Of a stretch of 64,000 nt of DNA, positions 46,165 through 56,233 are shown in pieces (within the stretch, counting starts at the first letter, position 1; each line of letters begins with the position of its first letter). The stretch lies in the NCBI GenBank assembly GCA_963677375.2, contig CAXXIF010000021.1, positions 98,645-162,644 of the forward strand. Reading direction: 5' to 3'. The DNA is from Pseudaeromonas sp963677375. Lineage in GTDB: Bacteria; Pseudomonadota; Gammaproteobacteria; Enterobacterales; Aeromonadaceae. The notes beneath the pieces were generated by a model. It was not told the origin of the DNA. It made no database searches and saw only the letters and a list, made by a program, of their open reading frames with translations. A program made the translations under genes and the position numbers.

Positions 46165-46920
46165 CTAATTGGACTCACCGTACTTGCTGAATATCAGCTT
46201 TATCGTTCCATCGCGCTTTAATGTATCGAGCGAATCATTAAGCCGACCGATAAATGCGGGCTCACTGGCTACAAATTTTTTGCTCACCATGAAGTGACTG
46301 CCTTCATTTACAATCTCCAGCATGACACGAACATCCGGTCCTGGATTCATTTTCGCCTGATATTGGGTGGTGACGGGATCATCAATCAGATAATTAATGC
46401 GGCCACGCCGCAGCTTGGCAAGGTTTTGCAGGTTGAGGGTGGTGAATTCCAGTAACTGGCGAAACTGCGGATCGACCAGTAGTGACTCATACTCGCCTGG
46501 GTAGGAGGAGTCACGGATTAGTCCGATCTTGATGTTTTGCCCCCGTAATTCCTTGAGTGAGGTAATCATTGCCGTATTACTGTGCAACCCGATCAGTGCG
46601 GCCCTCTCGGGGCGATACACGTTGGACCAGACGGCATAGTGTGCCCGATCTTCTGATTTCGAGGCACTCATGGACAGCGCGAGGCTTCCGTTTTTCAGCA
46701 TCAAGAGCTGCCGGGACCAGGGTAATTTAATGAAGTTAACCTGATAACCCGCCCGCTCCAGAGCACTGCGGACTATATCCATATCAATACCTTGCTGTTC
46801 ACCCGCAGTGGCCATCTGGTATGGGGGATAATCATCCCAGCCAACTGAAACCATGCGGGCGGCCGCGTGAACCGTCACTCCCCCCCAGAGCCCCCAAACA
46901 AGAACAATCCATCGCAGCAT
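46165..46920 (-). CDS. Periplasmic solute-binding protein (SBP_bac_3-like)
   Basis: 251 residues with a signal peptide (MLRWIVLVWGLWGGVTVHAAA) and a family 3 solute-binding fold. It has DYPPYQM near the start, GIDMDIVRSALERAGYQV, and KLPWSRQLLMLKNGSLAL. Orphan members of this group in Vibrio/Aeromonas/Shewanella lack permease genes, as here. The ATG at 46920 has GAGAGG five bases before it; further ATGs upstream (46932, 46986) are less likely. Ligand unknown. Confidence 0.78.
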   Translation of the reverse strand: MLRWIVLVWGLWGGVTVHAAARMVSVGWDDYPPYQMATAGEQQGIDMDIVRSALERAGYQVNFIKLPWSRQLLMLKNGSLALSMSASKSEDRAHYAVWSNVYRPERAALIGLHSNTAMITSLKELRGQNIKIGLIRDSSYPGEYESLLVDPQFRQLLEFTTLNLQNLAKLRRGRINYLIDDPVTTQYQAKMNPGPDVRVMLEIVNEGSHFMVSKKFVASEPAFIGRLNDSLDTLKRDGTIKLIFSKYGESN

Positions 46921-47327
46921 ATAACCTCTCATCAAGCCGTGATTTAAAACCGTGGTTATGGGGACGCGAACGAGTGGCCATGTCATCTCGGCACGGGTGT
47001 GAATTTACCTCGCCCGTAGCAAATATTCTGAACACCGACTAGGAATAATCGCTGGACTTTCTATCAGGCTGAATTGAACCGATTATAGGGACGAACAGCA
47101 ACAACAGCAAAAGAAGCCATCAGGTGCGACTCGACAATCAGGGGCTGTACCCTCGAAAAGCGACCATGCGGTGGCAACCACTTCTCGCATGAGTCGCATA
47201 CAGTGCCATCACCAGCGCCATGGCCCGAATATCGGCGCCAGGGCTGCGCGGCACGGGTGTTGTGACTTCTGTCAGGCCCCCTTTTGGTTTAGACTGCCCC
47301 ACCTGTCATTTGGTAACTGTAGACAAG
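46921..47327. other. Intergenic region, divergent promoters
   Basis: 407 bp between the divergent solute-binding and YbjN-like genes. No gene, repeat or RNA recognised. Confidence 0.5.
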
Positions 47328-47780
47328 ATGATCGTACCCAGTTTTGAAGTCGTGATGCGCTGGCTCAGCCAGGGCCAGATCCCCCACTACCTGTGTGAGC
47401 AATGCCACGGCATCCATATCGTTGATATTCAATCCCTGGATGGTGTGCTGGAGAGCCGGCTATTTGTCGAAAGTGAAGGCTTGATGTTCACCACCGAGCT
47501 GGAGATCCGTCCCATCGGCCTACTGCCTCTGGTTGCCGATCTGGGTCGTCTGAATATGAACTTCCCAATGCTGAAGATCTTTGTCGATGTGGTGGATGAC
47601 AACCTGCCTCGCCTGATGATCTGCGACACACTCCAGATTGCGGCTGGCTTAACCGCCGAGCAGTTGCATCTATTTATGAACACCGCCATCACCGGCATGA
47701 AGCAGTTGTATGGCGAATGTGAGCAGGCGGGCTATCTTAATCCACCGGAAGAGTCGGCAGGCCCTAACGCGGTTCACTAA
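47328..47780 (+). CDS. YbjN domain-containing protein
   Basis: 150 residues from ATG 47328, starting MIVPSFEVVMRWLSQGQIPHYLCEQCHGIHIVDI, with the YbjN-type alpha/beta fold seen in type III chaperone-like proteins. The plus-strand frame is open another 36 codons upstream without similarity. E. coli YbjN affects motility and biofilm formation; the function here is unassigned. Confidence 0.75.
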   Translation: MIVPSFEVVMRWLSQGQIPHYLCEQCHGIHIVDIQSLDGVLESRLFVESEGLMFTTELEIRPIGLLPLVADLGRLNMNFPMLKIFVDVVDDNLPRLMICDTLQIAAGLTAEQLHLFMNTAITGMKQLYGECEQAGYLNPPEESAGPNAVH

Positions 47781-47939
47781 TCCTGAGACCCCCGTTTTTG
47801 TACAAGCTGAGCGCGTGATCCTATTTAACGCGCTCTCCTAGTTTTATATTGAGCAATGATCCTCGCCCTTTGTGACACCCGGCATCCAGTGCAGAGGAGT
47901 TTCTACCGCCCTGAGTCCGCAGACCAACAACGAGGTCGC

Positions 47940-49211
47940 ATGCAAGCCCCCCTTGGCATCCAAAATATCTTCCGCTCGCTGCAATATCGTAACTACCGTC
48001 TGTTCTTCGGCGGCCAGAGCCTCTCCCTCATCGGCACCTGGGTACAACGCATCGCCGTGCCCTGGCTGGTCTATCATCTCACCGGCTCCGCCTACTTGCT
48101 GGGACTGGTCGGTTTCGCGAGCCAAGTCCCCACCTTTTTGTTGGCACCCTTTGCCGGAGCGCTGACCGACCGTTGGGATCGCTATCGTATTCTGCTCATC
48201 ACCCAGTTGCTCTCCATGGTGCAAGCCTTAACGCTGGCGCTGCTCTACTACAGTGGCACCATCCAGATTTGGCACATAGTCACCCTGAGTGTACTGCTAG
48301 GCGCCATCAATGCCTTTGACATCCCCGCCCGCCAGTCTCTTGTGGTGGAGATGGTGGAACGAAAGGAGGATTTGGGTAACGCCATCGCCCTCAACTCCAC
48401 CATGGTGAACGGCGCCCGTCTGCTGGGACCATCGGTGGCGGGCCTGCTGATCGCCTCGCTGGGCGAAGGGATCTGTTTTCTGCTAAACGGCATCAGCTAC
48501 GGCTTCGTTCTCCTCTCCTTGTTGCTGATGCGACTCAACAATCGGCCACACCAAACCCAGCGACCTGGTGTGTGGTCAGCGATCAAGGAGGGCTTCGGCT
48601 ACTCGTTCGGTTTTCCCCCCATCCGCGCCATCTTGTTGCTGCTGGCCCTGATCAGCCTGATGGGTATGCCCTACGTGGTGCTGATGCCGGTTTTTGCCAA
48701 GGAGATATTGCACGGTGGTTCCCACACCTTCGGTTTTTTAATCGGCGGCTCCGGACTAGGTGCATTGAGCGGAGCCCTCTACCTGGCCTCACGCCGCAGC
48801 GTACTAGGGCTGGAGAGCCTGCTCCCCCGCTACGCCACTCTGTTCGGCCTCGGTCTGATCGCCTTTGCCCTGTCCCGCAATATCTACCTGTCGTTTGTTC
48901 TCATGGTGCTGACCGGGGCCGGTATGATGTTACAGATGGCCGCCAGCAACACCATCATCCAGACGCTAGTCGACAATGACAAACGAGGTCGGGTGATGAG
49001 CATCTTCACTATGGCCTTCATGGGGACTGTACCCTTTGGCAGCTATATGGCCGGTAGCCTAGCGGCCTGGTGGGGCGCTCCCAACACCATCTTGCTAGGC
49101 GGCGTCTGCTGTCTGGTAGGAGCAGCCTGGTTTGCCAACCGCCTGCCAACATTACGCCGCCAGATCCGGCCCATCCTCAGGGCCCGACAATCCGACCACC
49201 TTGAACAATAA
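47940..49211 (+). CDS. MFS exporter (EntS/TetV-like)
   Basis: 423-residue major-facilitator protein with about 12 transmembrane helices, starting MQAPLGIQNIFRSLQYRNYRLFFGGQSLSLIGTWVQRIAVPWL. The loop 2-3 motif GALTDRWDRYRIL and NAFDIPARQSLVVEMV match the MFS_3 group that includes enterobactin exporter EntS and some drug pumps. The ATG at 47940 has CGAGG before it. No siderophore genes are nearby, so the substrate is unknown. Confidence 0.85.
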   Translation: MQAPLGIQNIFRSLQYRNYRLFFGGQSLSLIGTWVQRIAVPWLVYHLTGSAYLLGLVGFASQVPTFLLAPFAGALTDRWDRYRILLITQLLSMVQALTLALLYYSGTIQIWHIVTLSVLLGAINAFDIPARQSLVVEMVERKEDLGNAIALNSTMVNGARLLGPSVAGLLIASLGEGICFLLNGISYGFVLLSLLLMRLNNRPHQTQRPGVWSAIKEGFGYSFGFPPIRAILLLLALISLMGMPYVVLMPVFAKEILHGGSHTFGFLIGGSGLGALSGALYLASRRSVLGLESLLPRYATLFGLGLIAFALSRNIYLSFVLMVLTGAGMMLQMAASNTIIQTLVDNDKRGRVMSIFTMAFMGTVPFGSYMAGSLAAWWGAPNTILLGGVCCLVGAAWFANRLPTLRRQIRPILRARQSDHLEQ

Positions 49212-49234
49212 AAAAGGGCGCCGAGGCGCCCTTG
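49209..49234. terminator. Bidirectional terminator, MFS gene / alpha-amylase
   Basis: AAGGGCGCC/GGCGCCCTT stem with a two-base loop. A run of A before it gives the amylase transcript a T tail on the minus strand. Confidence 0.85.
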
Positions 49235-49253
49235 GTGTTAAGGGTTGAAGGGA

Positions 49254-51128
49254 TCAGGGGAAGTCGTGAATGCTAACCGGCGCACTGACACCACGCTGGA
49301 ACACGTTCACCTTACCGCACTGACCAAAATGGTTGCCGCTGGTGTAAGGGGTACCAGACTGGCTGACATTAGCCTCCCAGCCGGCGCCGTTCTTGATGTA
49401 GGTTTTGAACTCGAACCAGAGGCCGTTCACGGCTTTGGAGCAGTCCATCTGCACATCCAGCATCCAGTAGTGCTGGCCATAGGTGTTGAGCGGCTCAACG
49501 CCATAACCGTCTACTGCCACCGTCTTCTGGGCACCCCAACTGGAAGGCCACACGTCTGTGGTCCAGTCCATGGCCGTGCCGACAGCTGCAGTGCTCTGTG
49601 AGGCTTCGGTACCATACCAGTCCAGATACTGGTCGTTGGCCTTCCAGGGTGCCGTCGTGGCGTTACGCAGGTTGTTGTGCACTATGGGGATGGCACACAG
49701 ATAGTTGCTGCTGGTGCAAGCCAAGCCCAGGCTGTTGGCCGCATAGGTATGATCGATACCGCCGCGCACGAACATGTCCTCACCGGAGGCCGTGGTGCCA
49801 TACACCAGCAGCACGGTGCGCTTGAGGCCAGGGGTGACGCCCTTCTTCCAGACCGCCCAATCGGTGCCGGATTGGGCCAGTACCCAGTCGCTACCGCTAG
49901 GCGCCCAGGCAGTGCTGCCCAGCTTCATGGCTACCTTACCGTCGATATAGGCGGCATAGAGGCCCTGTTCGGCACGGTCGATGGTCACAGTGGAATTGGA
50001 GTTGATGCCCTCTGATTTACGCAACTGCATCAGAGCCTTGATCTGGCTGCCCAGACCCCAGTTGAAATAGTGGGGGTAGTAGACGGAAGGTACACCCGGA
50101 TGGGTCATGATATAGGCATAGGCCTGCATCACCTTGTCACAAGGGACCGCCCACAGGTTCTGGCCACTGCTACAAGTTCCGCTGGGTCCCGTATCGTGGT
50201 TGTCCACGAAGGTAACGGAGTGGGACGGCCACCAGCCGATGGTCCCTTGCGGCTTACCACTGGAGTCTTTCAGCACCGAATAGTTGTAGGTGGAGAGCGC
50301 CTTGTTCAGCAGCCCCTTGGTGGTGAAATCGAATACGGCGCTGGTGCCACCGGTGGCGGTGACCCAGTTCACCTGTTGCTGACGGTGGGCATCAGGATAA
50401 GCGCCATCGCTACCACAGCCTTCGCCGTTGTAGCACAGGGTAGTCCAGTATTCGCCAACGCTAAAATAGGGATTGGTGGCGTTGTTGTAGATGCCCACAT
50501 AGTTGCCACCATAGCCTTTGACGTAATCGTAACGCCAGCCGTCGAAGCCCACGCCCTTCAGGGTGGTGTTCATCCAATCTTCGATGCTGGTCTGCACGAA
50601 GCTCTGGCTGTGGTCAATATCCCGCGCAGCGCCATAGCCACCACCGGAATCGGCATTGCCTCGAGTGCCACTACAATTGGAGCCGGTAGCACCCCAGGCT
50701 TCGTCGTCGGAGGTAATGGCCTGCATGCTCCAGGCCGGGTTGGCAAAGCCACACCAACTGCCGGTACCGTTACGGTGGTTGATGACGATATCCGCCAGCG
50801 CTTTAACCCCTTTGCTATGCAGGGTGCCGATCAGAGAGGCCAGCTCGGTCTCGGTACCGTAATGGGAGTTGAGATCGTTGAGTTGTTCGGGCAGATAGCC
50901 CTCCAGCGAGCCGGCCTGAGAGGGTGGCGGCAGCCAGATCATATTGAACCCGGCATCGGCGATCTCAGTGGCATTGGCCTCGACCTGGGTATACCAGTTA
51001 GCCGAGGCGGAAGCCGAGGTCCAATAAAAACCTTGCAGCAGAATATCGGTATTGTTTTCCGGCACGCTAGCCCAGGCGCCACAGGATATGGCCGCCAGCA
51101 CCGACAGTGCCAAGCATTGTCTCTTCAT
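49254..51128 (-). CDS. Secreted alpha-amylase (GH13)
   Basis: 624-residue extracellular enzyme cutting alpha-1,4 bonds of starch. Signal peptide MKRQCLALSVLAAISCGAWA. The GH13 regions are DIVINHR near 113, GWRYDYVKG with nucleophile D201, SVGEYW with acid/base E226, and FVDNHDTG with D312. The catalytic barrel ends near 450. A C-terminal region from about 480 (EDMFVRGGIDHTYA..., ending ISIHDFP-like beta strands) probably binds starch. It resembles Aeromonas amylases in length and order. Confidence 0.93.
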   Translation of the reverse strand: MKRQCLALSVLAAISCGAWASVPENNTDILLQGFYWTSASASANWYTQVEANATEIADAGFNMIWLPPPSQAGSLEGYLPEQLNDLNSHYGTETELASLIGTLHSKGVKALADIVINHRNGTGSWCGFANPAWSMQAITSDDEAWGATGSNCSGTRGNADSGGGYGAARDIDHSQSFVQTSIEDWMNTTLKGVGFDGWRYDYVKGYGGNYVGIYNNATNPYFSVGEYWTTLCYNGEGCGSDGAYPDAHRQQQVNWVTATGGTSAVFDFTTKGLLNKALSTYNYSVLKDSSGKPQGTIGWWPSHSVTFVDNHDTGPSGTCSSGQNLWAVPCDKVMQAYAYIMTHPGVPSVYYPHYFNWGLGSQIKALMQLRKSEGINSNSTVTIDRAEQGLYAAYIDGKVAMKLGSTAWAPSGSDWVLAQSGTDWAVWKKGVTPGLKRTVLLVYGTTASGEDMFVRGGIDHTYAANSLGLACTSSNYLCAIPIVHNNLRNATTAPWKANDQYLDWYGTEASQSTAAVGTAMDWTTDVWPSSWGAQKTVAVDGYGVEPLNTYGQHYWMLDVQMDCSKAVNGLWFEFKTYIKNGAGWEANVSQSGTPYTSGNHFGQCGKVNVFQRGVSAPVSIHDFP

Positions 51129-51911
51129 CGTTGATTTCCCTTCGTTTGGTTTGCTGTATCAACACGTGGTTTGTGGATCAAATAATTATTTTGCATCGCT
51201 TCCGGCGACCATTCCCCCAAGTCAACAGGGGGGAGACGCAGCCATCTAGCTGATGGACTTGGTGCCGTAGTTTTGCCGCCATGATTGCAATCCCATGTAC
51301 CACTAGAGGCAATTACTGAGCGGTGATTTTGTGAACGCCGCAGATTTGTAAAGACATAATTGCGAAGGCGCTCTCTTTTTAATGAAGAGGGGAATAGAGT
51401 TCTTGCTCCAAATGTATCCATACCATTGCAGCGACGGTGTAGCGACCCGGTCCCCGTCTGCTGGTTGTACATCAGAAGCCAGGACGACTCATATCGCATG
51501 AAACATGAAAAAAATCATGGTGCAGTTCCATATCAGCCGGTTGAGACCACTCGAACGGGATGAATTTACAGGAATTATCTGTGGATTCCGGGGAATATAA
51601 AAACCGCTGCGCTGGATGCAGGAGCCACGACCGCAGAAGATGATGCCCCCCATCCATCATCTCATGCAGGCAAGATGTTGGCGTGCATAGGGCTCTAAAC
51701 ATGTTTCACGTTTCAAGACAACTCCATAGCCATAAGAATCCATCGCAGGAGAGAGTATTGGATAAAGGAGCCAGTTAATTCCATTTTTTCAGGTTAAGAC
51801 GCTGAGATTTAAATTGAACACAGAATAATTACGCAATATATTGCGCGCCTTGCAAAGCAGTAGCCTCCTTGCTGCTGGCCGAATACTCACCCGGATAGTG
51901 AAACGATAACG
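51129..51911. other. Long intergenic region between amylase and antiporter genes
   Basis: 783 bp without a convincing gene. Near the antiporter start are AGAATAATTACGCA (51821-51834), a partial match to the ArgR box TGAATAATTATTCA, and the overlapping palindrome CGCAATATATTGCG (51832-51845). No MalT box I would trust is seen before the amylase gene. Confidence 0.45.
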
Positions 51912-53348
51912 ATGAAGAAGAATCTGGGACTGGGCGCCTTGATCGCTCTGGTACTGAGCTCCATGGTGGGTGCCGGTATTTTTAGTTTGCCGCAAAACAT
52001 TGCCACCAACGCCCAGGTCGGAGCCATTGGTTTGGGCTGGTTAATCACCGGTTTGGGCATGATCTGCCTGGCCCTGGTGTATCAGTTCCTGTCGTTGCGA
52101 CGCCCGGAGCTGGACGGCGGCATCTTCACCTATGCCAAGGCGGGCTTTGGCAGCTTCGTCGGCTTTAACGCCGCCTGGGGCTACTGGATCTGTCAACTGC
52201 TGGCTAACGTCTCTTATGTAGTCGTGGTCTGTAGCGCCCTGAGTTACTTTGTTGATACCCCGGAGCGCATCTGGTTCGGTGAGGGCAATACGCCCTACGC
52301 CATCGCACTAGGCTCAATACTGATCTGGGCCGTGCAGTCACTGGTGATCCGCGGCATCAAACTCGCCGCCTTCGTCAATATCATCACCACCATCGCCAAG
52401 TTGATCCCTCTGTTGGTGCTGGCGGTTGCCCTTCTGCTCGCCTTCCATCTGGATACCTTCACTCTGGATCTCTGGGGTCAGAACAATCCGGCCCTCGGCA
52501 GCGTCATGGAGCAGGTTAAATCCACCATGAAGGTGACCCTGTGGGTCTTTATCGGCATTGAGGGCGCCATCGTGGTTTCGGCGCGAGCCAAGCATCGTCG
52601 CGATGTGGGCCGCGCGACCATCATTGCCCTGCTGAGTGCATTGGCGCTGTATGTGATGGTGAGTCTGTTTGCACTAGGGGTCATGTCCCAGCCGGAGATT
52701 GCGGCCCTGAAGAACCCCTCCACCGCCGCGATCCTGGAAAAAGTGGTCGGTCCCTGGGGTGCCATCTTGATCAATGCCGGGCTGATGATTTCCGTCTCCG
52801 GGGCTTTCCTAAGCTGGACCATGTTGGCCTGCGAGGTGCCGTTTATCGCCTCCCGCACCGGGCTGTTCCCGACCTGGTTTGCCGCCGAAAACCGCCGTGG
52901 CGCCCCCCACCATGCACTCTGGGCCTCGACCCTGCTGATCCAGCTGTTTCTGGTCATTATCCTGTTCCAGAAGAGCACCTATCTGGCACTGGTGAACATC
53001 ACCACTTCGGCGGCGCTGGTGCCCTATGTGTTTTCCGGTGCTTATGGCTTGAAGCTGGCGTTGACCGGCGAGACCTATGGCCCGCAGGAGCAGAGCCGCT
53101 GGCGGGATCTGCTGATTGCTCTGATCGCCACCCTGTACGGTCTGTGGCTGGTCTATGCGGCGGGAATTGATTATCTGCTGCTGGTGACCCTGCTCTACGC
53201 CCCTGGCATTGCCATCTACTGGCTGGCCCGTCGCCAGCATGGCGCGCGTCGCCTCAATCCGCTGGAGCTGGGGTTATCCGCCACCCTGTTTGCCCTGGCA
53301 GGCTGGACCCTGTACCGCATTTGCAGCGGGGATCTGGCGTTGGTCTGA
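51912..53348 (+). CDS. Basic amino acid antiporter (ArcD/YdgI-like, APC superfamily)
   Basis: 478-residue transporter with about 12-13 transmembrane helices, starting MKKNLGLGALIALVLSSMVGAGIFSLPQNIA, the APA-family helix-1 signature (GAGIFSLP). The region WVFIGIEGAIVVSARAKHRRDVGRAT is typical of the arginine/ornithine and lysine antiporters. Arginine-ornithine exchange is the family-level guess. No arcABC genes are adjacent. It ends just before a terminator and the ffs promoter. Confidence 0.83.
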   Translation: MKKNLGLGALIALVLSSMVGAGIFSLPQNIATNAQVGAIGLGWLITGLGMICLALVYQFLSLRRPELDGGIFTYAKAGFGSFVGFNAAWGYWICQLLANVSYVVVVCSALSYFVDTPERIWFGEGNTPYAIALGSILIWAVQSLVIRGIKLAAFVNIITTIAKLIPLLVLAVALLLAFHLDTFTLDLWGQNNPALGSVMEQVKSTMKVTLWVFIGIEGAIVVSARAKHRRDVGRATIIALLSALALYVMVSLFALGVMSQPEIAALKNPSTAAILEKVVGPWGAILINAGLMISVSGAFLSWTMLACEVPFIASRTGLFPTWFAAENRRGAPHHALWASTLLIQLFLVIILFQKSTYLALVNITTSAALVPYVFSGAYGLKLALTGETYGPQEQSRWRDLLIALIATLYGLWLVYAAGIDYLLLVTLLYAPGIAIYWLARRQHGARRLNPLELGLSATLFALAGWTLYRICSGDLALV

Positions 53349-53392
53349 TCCCCGGCAGTGAGCGGCGAGCAACAACTCGCCACCATTGCCGA

Positions 53393-53427
53393 CTTTTCCC
53401 GCACTTGAGCGCGAATGCGGGAAAAAG
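53393..53427 (+). terminator. Terminator of the antiporter gene
   Basis: TTTTCCCGCA/TGCGGGAAAA stem. It lies immediately upstream of the ffs promoter and insulates it. Confidence 0.75.
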
Positions 53428-53429
53428 CA

Positions 53430-53458
53430 TTGCAATCTCAGTAGGCTGCCGTTAGTAT
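53430..53458 (+). promoter_or_regulatory. Promoter of ffs
   Basis: TTGCAA, 17-bp spacer, TAGTAT, 14 bp before the conserved GGGGGC start of 4.5S RNA. Confidence 0.7.
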
Positions 53459-53472
53459 CGCCGCGTTGTTAT

Positions 53473-53584
53473 GGGGGCTCTGTTGGTCCTCCCGCATCGG
53501 AATCTCGTCGACCTGGTCAGGACCGGAAGGTAGCAGCCAAGGCGAGTCCTTCGAGTGCCGGGATGTGGCTGGCAGAGCCTCCAC
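53473..53584 (+). ncRNA. ffs: 4.5S signal recognition particle RNA
   Basis: About 112 nt beginning GGGGGCTCTGTTGGTCCTCC and containing the SRP-core sequence ACCGGAAGGTAGCAGCCAAGG, then GTGCCGGGATGTGGCTGGCAG closing the hairpin. It aligns with E. coli 4.5S RNA along its whole length. With Ffh it targets membrane proteins to SecYEG. It is also a known attachment site of Tn7-like elements; here a transposon-like end begins 17 bp downstream. Confidence 0.96.
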
Positions 53585-53601
53585 CATGTCTGGTAAATGT
53601 C

Positions 53602-53648
53602 TGTCGTCTAAACCATAAGTTGACATATCTAAAGCATAAGCTGACATA
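53602..53648 (+). repeat. Left end: terminal sequence and two TnsB-type subrepeats
   Basis: TGTCGT terminus at 53602, then AACCATAAGTTGACATA (53611-53627) and AAGCATAAGCTGACATA (53632-53648). The subrepeats are 21 bp apart and in direct orientation. Confidence 0.78.
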
Positions 53649-53688
53649 GCCTAAACCTGTAAGAAAGCAACAACAGGTTGGAGGGGTT

Positions 53689-53793
53689 ATGTACCGTCGG
53701 CATCTCAAACACTCCCGCGTCAAGAACCTCTTCAAATTCGTCAGCGCCAAGATGAACGCTGTGCTTACAGTGGAATCGTCTCTAGTTCAGTGA
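53689..53793 (+). pseudogene. TnsA-like transposase subunit, N-terminal fragment
   Basis: 34-codon frame after GGAGGGG, reading MYRRHLKHSRVKNLFKFVSA then KMNAVLTVESSL. This has the look of the N-terminus of TnsA endonucleases from Tn7-like elements (HSRVKN, then FKFxSxK, then ESSLE leading to the catalytic Glu). Adding two bases after the last Leu would give LEF in place of the stop. TnsA is normally the first transposition gene inside the element end, which is its position here. The remainder is deleted; cargo follows. Confidence 0.55.
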
Positions 53794-54055
53794 AGACCTC
53801 CCGAAACACGCTCCCATTTGTTTCAAGTTCGCGAAGTTGAACTGTCAACGACCAGACCTCTAGCCATCATCGGGTAAAGACATCAACACCAAAGCTCGGC
53901 CCCAACCACAAGGGCACCACCAACGTATTTATCACATCCTCTCTCATCAGTGCCTATTCGCAATTTTCAGCACATGGGGCGCTGAAGCGCCCCATGCCAG
54001 ATGACACTATCCCTGAGCCTATGCTGCAACCTTTGGCAAAAGGGTGTGTACGGGC
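53794..54055. other. Gap between tnsA fragment and efflux operon
   Basis: 262 bp holding the operon terminator near its right end. No CRISPR repeat, further transposon site or coding remnant recognised. Confidence 0.45.
53973..53996 (-). terminator. Terminator of the efflux operon
   Basis: CATGGGGCGCT/AGCGCCCCATG 11-bp perfect stem with a two-base loop, 60 bp after the FabF-like stop. No clear T run. Confidence 0.65.
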
Positions 54056-55341
54056 TTACTCCCAGCGACGCAATACCAGGCTGGCATTCACCCCACCAAA
54101 GCCAAACCCGTTCGACAGGGCATATTCCATCGGCATGTGGCGAGCACTTAGCCCCACCAAATTCAGCCCCTCGGCCGCCAGGTCCGGGTTGACCAGGTTT
54201 AGCGTCGGCGGAACTATCTGATCGCGTAATGCCAACACCGTAAAGATGGCCTCAATGCCTCCGGCGGCTCCGAGCAGATGTCCGGTGCTGGATTTGGTCG
54301 AGGCGATGGCCACCGGCGATCCCTCGCCAAACACGGCACGACGATGGCGGCCAGCTCCCCTTTGTCGCCAACCTGGGTGGACGTGGCAATGAGCATTGAT
54401 GTGTTGCACATCATTTGGCGTAATCCCGGCTTGGCGCAGTGCCTGCCGCATGGCGCGTTGGGCACCGCCACCGTCTTCTGGACCAGCGGTCAGATGATAA
54501 GCATCGGCGCTAGTGCCATAGCCGACGATTTCAGCCAAAGGCTGCGCGCCCCTTGCCTGCGCATGTTCGAGCGATTCGATCACCAGCAGGCCAGCCCCTT
54601 CGGCCATGACGAAGCCATCCCGGTTACTATCAAACGGCCGCGATGCCTCCTGAGGCCGATCGTTGAACCCCGTCGACAGGGCTCGCGCCGCGGCAAAACA
54701 GCCCAGACTGACCCGATGGATCGTCGCCTCGGTGCCACCGCACACGGCGATATCGGCTTCACCACTACGGATCAGTCGGGCGGCATCACCGATGGCTTGA
54801 ACTCCAGCCGCACACGCGGTCACAGGTGCGCCCAGCGGCCCCTTGAAACCATGGGCAATGGAGACGTGTCCGGCCGCCATATTGGCCAGAAAGGAGGGGG
54901 CCGTGAACGGTGACAGCCGACGGGGCCCGCGAGCATCCGTGGTGCGAACCGCTTCCGCAATCGCGCCAAAGCCGCCGACGCCGGTAGCTATGATGGTCGC
55001 GGTGCGCGCTTGTTCCTCTTCCAGGACCGGGTGCCAGTTGGCCTGCGTCAGCGCTTCCTGGGCGGCGACCAAGGCAAACTCGATGAACCGATCCATCTTC
55101 TTGCGCTCCTTGGCCGGGATAAACCGATCCGGGTCGTAACCAGCCTCGGGATCCTCGTCTGGCGTAGGGACTTGACCGCCGACTGCGGTTCCCGTGCCAT
55201 CGACCAGGTCATCCGGAAGCTTGCGGATACCGGACTGCCCGGCTAGTAACCGGCGCCAGGTGATCTCGGCCCCAACCCCCAATGGCCCGGACGATACCTA
55301 TGCCCGTCACCACGACCTCGAACTGCATTATGGATACTCAT
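54056..55341 (-). pseudogene. Beta-ketoacyl-ACP synthase (FabF-like KAS), frame-disrupted
   Basis: Condensing enzyme joining malonyl-ACP to an acyl chain. KAS landmarks are VVVTGIGIV at the start, the catalytic Cys in VTACAAGVQAIGDA, the second His in KSSTGHLLGAAGG, and the end SNGFGFGGVNASLVLRRW. The first catalytic His segment (NAHATSTQVGDKGEL) lies out of frame between two compensating indels near 54342 and 54389. A G5 run near 55276 splits off the N-terminus. The start may be 55341 (GAGGTG upstream) or 55328. It is last in the tetR-MFP-RND-SDR-KAS operon and is not near fab genes, so a specialised role is likely. Confidence 0.78.
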
Positions 55342-55388
55342 GCTTTCACCTCTCTTTCTACAGGGGCGCGCTTCACAGCGACCGCCAC

Positions 55389-56176
55389 TCAATTTCCCAT
55401 GACGATCGACAGGAATAGATTGATGCAACCAGCGCGGTGTCGCCCAGGTCAGAACCGTCATTGCCTTGTTGCCGAATCCGGGCACCACACTCATGCGGCC
55501 CGCCTGTAGCGCCCGGATCCCGGCACGAACAACCGGCTCGGGCGGCATCATGATCATCTTCAATACCGGCGTAAGATGTTGCTTGGCTGCTTCGGCAAAT
55601 CCGGTATCCGACATGCCCGGGCACAGGGCCCGTCACTACGACACCCTCGCCCTTGAGTTCACGATGCAGCGCATCGAAAAATCTCAGCGCATAGGCTTTG
55701 GCAGCGGAGTACACCGCAAAACTCTTGACGCCCTGATAGGCAAGCAAGCTGGCGACCATCAAGATGCTGCCCTTTCGTCTGGCGCGCATGTCCTCGCCAA
55801 AGAGGCGGGTCATGGCGGTCAGACTGGCGATGTCGAGATCGATCATGGCCAACGAATGTTCCAGCGGTTCATCTAAAAAGGGGCCCTGTAATCCATGGCC
55901 GGCATTATTGATTAACACATCGACCACCATATTCCTGTCGCGCAGCCGTTGGTGCAGATCCGTGACCGCCGCGATGGAGGAGAGATCCACCGCCTCCACC
56001 ATCACCTCGACATCGAAGCGCTCACGCAACTCGGTAGCCAGCGATTCGAGCTTGCTCAGCGTCCGCGCCACTATGATCAGGGAGCGGCCTTGCGCGGCAT
56101 ATTGTTTGGCGAACTCGATGCCAAACCCGCTTGATGCGCCCGTTACAAGCACCCAGGATTTACCATGTTCTGTCAT
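55389..56176 (-). pseudogene. Short-chain dehydrogenase/reductase, frame-disrupted C-terminus
   Basis: Classical SDR with the cofactor motif VLVTGASSGFGIEFAK at the N-terminus, NNAGHG, and the active site with Ser (MVASLLAYQG) and YSAAKAYALRF (Tyr-x3-Lys). A +1 insertion at a GGG run (55626-55628) breaks the frame. The restored end reads CPGMSDTGFAEAAKQHLTPVLKM, typical of SDRs acting on lipid or polyketide-like substrates. The stop at 55389 is a best guess, since another indel may follow. It lies 57 bp after the RND gene and before the KAS gene. Confidence 0.75.
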
Positions 56177-56233
56177 CACTTATTTCTCCCCCTTGGTTGC
56201 ACACACAGCCGAGTTATTCATGGCGGTTTCTCT

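Noticed and set aside
51129..51911. MalT-type activator sites before the alpha-amylase gene
   Set aside because: G-rich stretches are present, but none matches GGGGAKGAGG well enough to report.
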